Part shown: positions 57,910 to 64,000 of the stretch, piece after piece
Numbering within the stretch: position 1 is the stretch's first letter
Layout: the number at the start of each line of letters is the position of its first letter
DNA from: Hymenopus coronatus
Taxonomy: Eukaryota > Arthropoda > Insecta > Mantodea > Hymenopodidae
Reading direction: 5' to 3'
Length of the DNA stretch: 64,000 nt
Assembly: GCA_030762935.1 (NCBI GenBank)
Contig: CM060899.1
Span: 12,259,001-12,323,000 of the forward strand
Position numbers and translations under genes: made by a program
Notes under the pieces: generated by a model
The model's database searches: none
What the model saw: the letters and a program-made list of their open reading frames with translations, nothing else
What the model was told of the DNA's origin: nothing

Positions 57910-58689
57910 TAGATAACCCGACATATTCCCCGTTTATCAGAAAGTAGAATTAATAGAGCCGTTATGCTCTAAATCCCTAGATTGGGACGCTAATACTCAA
58001 GCACAGAGCGTCCAAGAGATAAAACTCCCATTTCTGGAATCTGCTGGATGAACGAACACCTTCGAATCATAATTACATGTCTAAATGTTGTAAAAGTGTT
58101 ATTAATATATTCTTCACATTCTAGTAATAAAGTAGTACGTACCTGATGAAGAGGTATCGACTTTTAGCTATTCCGTGGATTTAGTTTATCTGTCTCTACA
58201 TTCCTTAGTTACATTCCGTGTGGTTATAACACTTTTAATAACCGCTTATTGTATGAAATGAATACTCATTGGAAAAACAAACAATACATTTCTTCTTCAA
58301 TTCATAGTATGCGATATAGAAATCGTTCTCAGTTGGAATGCGTTGACACAAGTATATAACACTGCTATAAGCTATTTTGCCATGAACATATTTCGAGGCT
58401 CCTTGATACCGATATGCTCATACGCTAGCTTGTAATAATCCAGAAGGCAAAAGTTCATAAGAAAATACCATAGAGTAGCAAAAACAATGTGTTTGCTAAT
58501 CGATAGAAATCAATTCCATCAAAACATTATTAAATATGTGTTCGAAATTTTAAAACAAGCAGTGTAATAAAAAAGGTAGGAATTTTAGGTGCTGCATCTT
58601 AATGTTATTTCGCTTTAAAAATGCCAAAAATCCTTGAAAAGCAAACATAAAATAAACATTCCTAACTGTATAGTTCCCCTCTGTGTTGT
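57910..58689. other. CpG-bearing stretch, no gene fixed
   Basis: CG dinucleotides are commoner than in the bulk of the window (57900-58440). It lies about 11 kb upstream, in minus direction, of the exon at 46453-46905 and might hold its promoter or leader exon. No start or donor can be chosen. Confidence 0.3.
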
Positions 58690-58955
58690 AACTGTTATAA
58701 TGCTACCTTCATATACCCAAGGTCGCGGGTTTAAACCTGGCGGAGAACGATGGATTTTTTCGGATGTAAAAATCCTTAGCATGCTTTCCTTCGTAAGGGG
58801 AATAAAGCCGTTGGTCACGTTTCGCAGATTTACGGCACATAAATGAACTTCAAGCCTCATTAAAGAGGCCTCTGAGCAAAACTAAGTGGTCTTTCACACC
58901 CAGTATAGAATGGAATGCTGAGAACCACAGCAGTTAAAGAGTGCCCATAAATAAA
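58690..58955 (+). mobile_element. SINE family B, copy 8
   Basis: CTTCATATACCCAAGGTCGC, box B GGGTTTAAACCTGG, CTTCCTTCGTAAGGGGAAT, GCAGATTTACGGCACATAAA, CAAGCCTCATTAAAGAGGCC, GAATGGAATGCTGAGAACC, and the tail CCCATAAATAAAAC. Confidence 0.88.
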
Positions 58956-59319
58956 ACTGTTGATTGCACACTTTTGGTTAATGGTGCAGGATAGGTACTG
59001 CCTGCTAGTAAGTGCGCTCTCGTTGGCGTACGTTACTTCAGCCAACCGAAGAAACATTCACGCGCTGAATGTAACGTTACCAACCAAACTGTAAATAAAT
59101 TTCCAACTTTATAAAAGTATAGATAACTATATGTTAAAAACGATATTTCGGCTGTGTTTCAGAGGGAGAAACTCACTTATATAATGTACATAAATTGTAA
59201 TAGCGTTAAAGAATACGAAAATTATGGATGCAGACAATGGGCAAATTAGGTGAAATAGAAGCTGCATAGAAATAACGTAGAAGGACAGGCAGCATGTTCT
59301 CATTGTAATAGTGACAATT

Positions 59320-59415
59320 TGCATGTGTTTGTGTGTATGTGTGTGAGAGAAAAAGAGAGAGAGGGAGAGAATGAATATGAGATATTGTGTGTAACAGTGA
59401 CAGTGTGAGACAGAG
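59320..59415 (+). repeat. GT and GA microsatellite
   Basis: TGTGTTTGTGTGTATGTGTG followed by GAGAGAAAAAGAGAGAGAGG. Confidence 0.85.
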
Positions 59416-59712
59416 ACAGAAAATTTAAGGTATATCATTCTTTTCATTGCATTAACAGTTTCCAAAACATTTCCATGTTTTCTGATCGACCCTTTCCACT
59501 TTAAATGGTATCCCAGATGCCTAAAATTTTGCATAACTATACCTATTTTGCTAACTGATCAGGGGTTACTTTATAATAATCTCAATATTTTGACATTGTG
59601 CCTCCTGTATTTGACTATTAATTAATATTTAATTATTGGCATTTGATAATAAGGCAAATTTAATTGCCTTATCCTTCCATTAAGTTATTTTATTCTTAAA
59701 AATATGTTTCTG

Positions 59713-59850
59713 TTGATAGTGTTTAACGCCCACTTTTACTACTTGTGGCATTGCAGGCAATGACACTGATGATACATAGAATGGAGATGGAACACTGGTG
59801 GAATGTGATGGTGTGGGAAACCACAGAACCCAAAGAAAACCCGCACAACT
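59713..59850 (-). mobile_element. SINE family A, copy 5 (5'-truncated)
   Basis: On minus: GGGTTTTCTTTGGGTTCTGT, CCACCAGTGTTCCATCTCC, CATTGCCTGCAATGCCACAA, GTGGGCGTTAAACACT. The tRNA head is absent. Confidence 0.82.
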
Positions 59851-59859
59851 TTTTAATAG

Positions 59860-61305
59860 TATCTTCTATGTGTGGCATTTATAGGAAAGGATACCAGTTT
59901 TTAGTTGAGACCATTAGTTGGCCTCATTATTATTAGTATTATTATCATGAATTATTGATTATTATTTAATGTATAACTTAATATGTGTAGAAAGCTAGCT
60001 TGAAGCAAGCACAGCTTAGGCTGTTTACAAAACTAGGTCGCTGCATAAAGGGAGATTCTTTTGTGAGGTAGAAAGCTGGTATAAGTCACCTACTCCTTTA
60101 TGCATGTGTGTGCGATAGAGTAATAAGTGAAAGTGATTTGGGGAAGCCATAAATGTTTAAGAAGTGAATTTTTCTTCATTGTATTGAGGTAATCACACTG
60201 TGTTTATAATGCATTATGGGACACATAGATGCCAAGTTCACAGTCTTTCTCACAAATGGAAATAAAGCCGCCATGACACCATTATTTACTATATAAGTAA
60301 CAGCTTGAAGGCTGTTAGGACACTCAATGTCAAGTTCGGTCAAAATACAAAATGTGAAGGTCGGTTTTTATATGTCATAGGCACACAACGTGATGTTAAG
60401 GTATTACTTCTACAAAGTAAAGTTCAGTTGTTAAAGATAGAAAGTTACAGGAAGTGATAGAAATTAGATTAACTTAGTATGTGACACAAAGTGCTTGTCG
60501 GAATAGTTAAGTGATTGTAATGATAAATAAATTAAGATATCAAAGTTTAAGTGTGTTATAATATTTAAACAGATAACTCCTAACTACTGCCATTGTCACT
60601 CCAGCCTGAGGAGTCAATTTTCATGCTTGTCGGCCGACGTCAGCGGAGATTGAGCAAAGGTGAGGCAGACTATAGCAGATGCCGATACAAACATGTACAT
60701 GGCGTGACCTGCTATAAGTGATTGGTAGGGGAGTACATACATACTCGCTTAATATACACAGTGGGGATGACGCATACTTGACGCCATAATGACACATACT
60801 TGGCATCCCAACGTGACATAAAGCGTATATCGTCGCATAGTATTGTGCTACTACAGACAGAATGTGAAAAAATTATTGCTGACGGAAGGAATTCTTTTTT
60901 CCCTCCAATGTAATATCTACTATGCTCACTTCCCACCCCAGCAGATAGTCTAGGCATTACAATTTGCAAGATTGCACTGACAGACATGTTTAAAATGTTT
61001 ACTTGATGTTGCTGTTATTGCCAGTGAATAAAGCCAAAAGAAAAGTAGCTGCATAGATAAGAGATCACTAATCCATTTCAAAAGCATGTTCAAACATGTT
61101 TAGGATTTGCACATTAATGTTGCACAGAACTCAGGGTTCGGCAGAACTTGAAAGTAAAATTATTACTCATTTAAAAATCCATCTAGCAGTAATGTACAAA
61201 TAAATGTACAATCTACTAGTAAAATCAGGAGTGGCAAGCATATCACTGCTGAAGACATTTCAGAATTGAGCTAAGAAAGTGTTTTGCTATTATTAAATGA
61301 AACCC
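59860..61305. other. No gene recognised; CpG-bearing part
   Basis: 60620-60850 is richer in CG, with GGCCGACGTCAGCGG (a CRE-like TGACGT on the complement), GATGACGCATACTTGACGCC and a related repeat AATGACACATACTTGGCATC. Possibly regulatory; nothing coding is recognised. Confidence 0.3.
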
Positions 61306-61309
61306 TTAC

Positions 61310-62140
61310 ATTTATTGGTGAAAAATCTGATGTGTTCCATACATATAACTTTCTCCAGCTGCTCCACAAAAAAAAAACTTTTTCTACAAAAGATAATTCT
61401 TCATTTACGTCATACTAATTAGATAATCACTAGTAGAATTGGTGTTATTACCTGCCTCCTTGTAAGTAAAGGGTGTACGTTAGGCTAAAGTGACAGTCCA
61501 ATCTTTTAAAAGCTGCTCGCTATGTGAAACAAGGTTCACTTTGCATGGTTTTGCTTTAGAAGATTTAATTTGAAATTGATACAAATAACAATGAATATCC
61601 CAGAACCAGTCAGTTGTACAAGAAAAATGTATGTGACAAATTATATGTTTTAATCTACATTTTTTGTGTGGTAAATTTTGGTCTGTTTCTAAGGTTTAAC
61701 TGTAATACAAAATTCAGTAAAATTAAATCTGAATAAAGAGCTCCTCACAGGTTATTCCCAGGAAATTCAAAATATAATTTCTTTTTTTTTGTTTTGTTTT
61801 GTTAGTGTTTAATGCCTGTTTTTACTACTTGTAGCACTGCAGGCGATGACACTGGTGATACATGAAATGAAGATGGAGCACCAGTGATATGTGATGGCAG
61901 GGGAAACTGGAGAACCCAGAGAAACCCTTTCACCGCTTTGTCCACCACAAGTCTCATATATGATCGTTAGGGATCAAACCCGGTTGTCTAGAGGAGAGGC
62001 AAGTAGTCTAACCACTCGGCCATAGCACAGCCAAATTTTATTTGTGATGTGAATATCTTCCATATATGGTATTTTAATCAACATTTTTATAGCCATTTTT
62101 GAGAAAATCAAAATTTTCGTGAAAATCTTTAGATTTTTGT
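61310..62140 (-). repeat. Repeat E, copy 8 (interrupted by SINE A)
   Basis: GATGTGTTCCATACATATAAC, CTCCTTGTAAGTAAAGGG, TTTAATCTACATTTTTTGTG and, after the SINE, TTTTATTTGTGATGTGAATATC follow the order of copy 1 (300-800). Confidence 0.75.
61788..62033 (-). mobile_element. SINE family A, copy 6
   Basis: On minus: head GGCTGTGCTATGGCCGAGTG, GTTAGACTACTTGCCTCTCC, box B GGTTTGATCCC, body GGGTTTCTCTGGGTTCTCCA, and end GTAGTAAAAACAGGCATTAA with ACACT and an A tail (T run at 61781-61790). A full-length copy, inserted in repeat E. Confidence 0.88.
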
Positions 62141-62834
62141 TTATTTACTTTTTCAGTGGATAGATTTACAACATTCTGCATTTTCTGAGTAATTATTACC
62201 TTAGTTTTATCTTATAGTTTCACTTTCTTACCTAATAATCATTTAAATTTCTTATTTAATTTTTTATTTCATTAGTTTATTTAGTTTCCTGTAAAAGTGG
62301 TTTTTAAGGTTATACCAGACTTGTCCCAATTATTTGGATAGCATAAGATTATACTTATGTGATTCAAAACATATAGGTTTACTATAGTGTTATTTTAGTT
62401 TCTAGTTTCATAACAAAACTTTCTGCTGTCTTTTGCAAAATGTTAAATGCTATTTTACAATATGCAATTGAATTGTTTTTTAGGCATGACTTCAAAAATG
62501 CTATCTCTGCAGATGTCCCTCACTCTCTTTTTATTTTGTATGCTGAAGTAATTGTTAAAAGTTTGATTGCAATCAATAAAATTATTGGTTACTTTATCAT
62601 CATTCATGTCTATAACATCGATCACACTTTTGCTTTCTTGCTTCTTAAAACTCTTTACTTTTATAAAAATTAAAAGCCATATTGACAGTGAGGTACCATT
62701 ATTGAGTCACCTGTTAAGACATAAACTCCACTTATTTCTTTGTTGGTATTGTAGTTCTGAAAAGTTTTCAGAAATTTGATGTTTTCATCTTCTGCCATGT
62801 TGATGACTGGTTGCTGTTTTCTTGTTCCCTGTCT
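62141..62834. other. No gene recognised
   Basis: AT-rich, chance frames only. Confidence 0.4.
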
Positions 62835-63000
62835 ATCCTATTGAGTTCACTCCCAACCCAAGGTATATGGGATTTGTGCTGGACAAAGCAGCGCTAGGGT
62901 GGGTGTTCTCTCGTTTCTCCCACCATCGCATTCCACTGGTGCGCCATTTTCATTCCCTGTATCATCGGTGTCATCACCTGCAATGCTATGTAGCAAAAGT
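62835..63000 (+). mobile_element. SINE family A, copy 7 (worn)
   Basis: Box B remnant GAGTTCACTCCCAACCC, then GGACAAAGCAGCGC, GTTTCTCCCACCATCGCATT, CCACTGGTGCGCCATTTTCA and GTATCATCGGTGTCATCACC. The front of the head is lost. Confidence 0.75.
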
Positions 63001-63484
63001 GGGCAGTAAACTCCAATCTTGTCACCAATGGTTTCAACAATTGTATAACCTTTCCAATAATATTATTTTCATTCCAAAAGTGAGACGCAACTGCCAATCT
63101 TTTTATTTGTTTATATATTATATTTTTTCTATGCTCTGAGAGTGAAATTTTCAAATTCATCTTTGTCAGCCCTACATAGAATTTTTTACAATCTTGACAT
63201 TCAATTTTATAAATGCCTGATTTTAATTCTGGAGTTGTGTCTTTTTAAAGTTTGTTTAGAACTTTTTTCTAACTATATTTTGGGTGCCAATTTTATGATT
63301 GTTTCAAGGTACTGAAATGCCCCAAAATATTTAACTTTTTTTTTTTTTTTTTAATGTTTCCAATCCATTCCATGCATTTTTGACAATGTTGTGTGTTGAG
63401 CTAGCTGTTTTTCTGACAGTAAACGAAACAGTAAGCTCAACTCACAAAATTTTCAAAAATATAGAATGCAGATTGGGAATATAA

Positions 63485-64000
63485 AAACTTATGTGTTCCA
63501 TTCACATGACTTTCTCTATATCTCTACAACAAATTATTCTTAAGCTTATTCTTCTATTTATTTCATGTTCTTCAAGAAAGCAATATTACTTGCTTCCTTG
63601 TAAGTAGAAGGGAAATAAGGGAATACCATATGCTAAAGTGATAGTTAACATTTTTAAAAGCTGATTGCTATGTGATTGAAGCTCCTTTGTTTGTATGACC
63701 AGGAGTTGACAAATTCCCGTATGAGAAAGGTATAAGTATTTAAAACTGAAACCAATTACAAGGAATATCTCAAAAACGGCCAACTCCATGAAAAAAATGT
63801 ATATATCATAAATTGTGTGGTTTAACGAGCTCTACAGTTTTTGTTAAGTAAGTGATTGTCTATCTCTTACAGTTTATCACTTATGTCAAATTTTTCAAAA
63901 TACATCCAGAATAAAGATTTCTGAAGAGGCTATTACCAGAGAATTCAATATTTTATTTGATATCTAAATATCTTTAATATACAATATTTTAATAAAAATT
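63485..64000 (-). repeat. Repeat E, copy 9, runs off the window
   Basis: TTATGTGTTCCATTCACATGA, CTTGTAAGTAGAAGGGAAAT, GGCCAACTCCATGAA and TAATAAAAATT follow copy 1; the start lies beyond 64000. Confidence 0.75.

Noticed and set aside
59127..59534. Frame of 135 codons on minus
   Set aside because: It runs through a GT/GA microsatellite and has no recognisable domain.

Overview
This is a repeat-dominated, AT-rich stretch of an animal nuclear genome, most likely arthropod and possibly a chelicerate such as a horseshoe crab. Nothing prokaryotic is present: there are no operons, no dense coding, and the only host-like coding sequence lies in short exons with GT/AG boundaries separated by kilobases. 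The arthropod guess rests on inference. One SINE family carries a body (ACCCGGGTAAGG ... GGGGTTTTCCC ... AAAGGACGTTAAA) of the kind common in arthropod SINEs, and the mariner, piggyBac, jockey-like and Penelope-like element mix fits. No species can be named from this window.

Host-like genes, all on the minus strand: (i) an 11-finger C2H2 zinc-finger exon (30320-31585) with decayed fingers downstream; (ii) an acidic N-terminal exon with several SUMO-like KxE motifs (46453-46905) whose phase-0 donor could join a phase-0 acceptor at the zinc-finger exon across a ~15 kb intron full of transposons; (iii) a second, shorter N-terminal exon of the same style (14358-14474) with no finger exon visible to its left. 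A decayed THAP-domain exon (20691-20893, plus) and a hAT-like fragment (20277-20505) are broken.

Mobile elements, left to right: an interspersed non-coding repeat, here called E (285-1045, 5455-5836, 15085-15310, 16925-17120, 39055-39755, 42595-42790 plus 45130-45820, 50690-50875, 61310-62140, 63485-64000); Penelope-like remnants at 1370-2450, 4200-4440, 40917-41490, 45998-46322 and 47900-48520; an RT C-terminal relic and a piggyBac relic at 8270-9160; a degenerate jockey/I-type LINE at about 10200-13945; a second, better preserved LINE on the minus strand at 21885-24580; a 5'-truncated mariner at 24885-25455; a nearly complete 3.7 kb Gypsy LTR element with both LTRs (35341-39047); a piggyBac transposase (43287-44940) inserted in a copy of E; and a second mariner with both terminal inverted repeats and TA target sites (56176-57597). 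At least four tRNA-derived SINE families (A to D) decorate all of these, several with clear target-site duplications.

The most unusual structure is a recurrent one: Penelope-like terminal repeats carrying hammerhead-ribozyme-like cores, TATA boxes and, in two cases, remnants of the GIY-YIG endonuclease end. In three places two copies face each other head to head as inverted repeats. The clearest, at 45998-46322, has arms of about 140-148 bases round a 38-base spacer and is flanked by a 10-base direct repeat.
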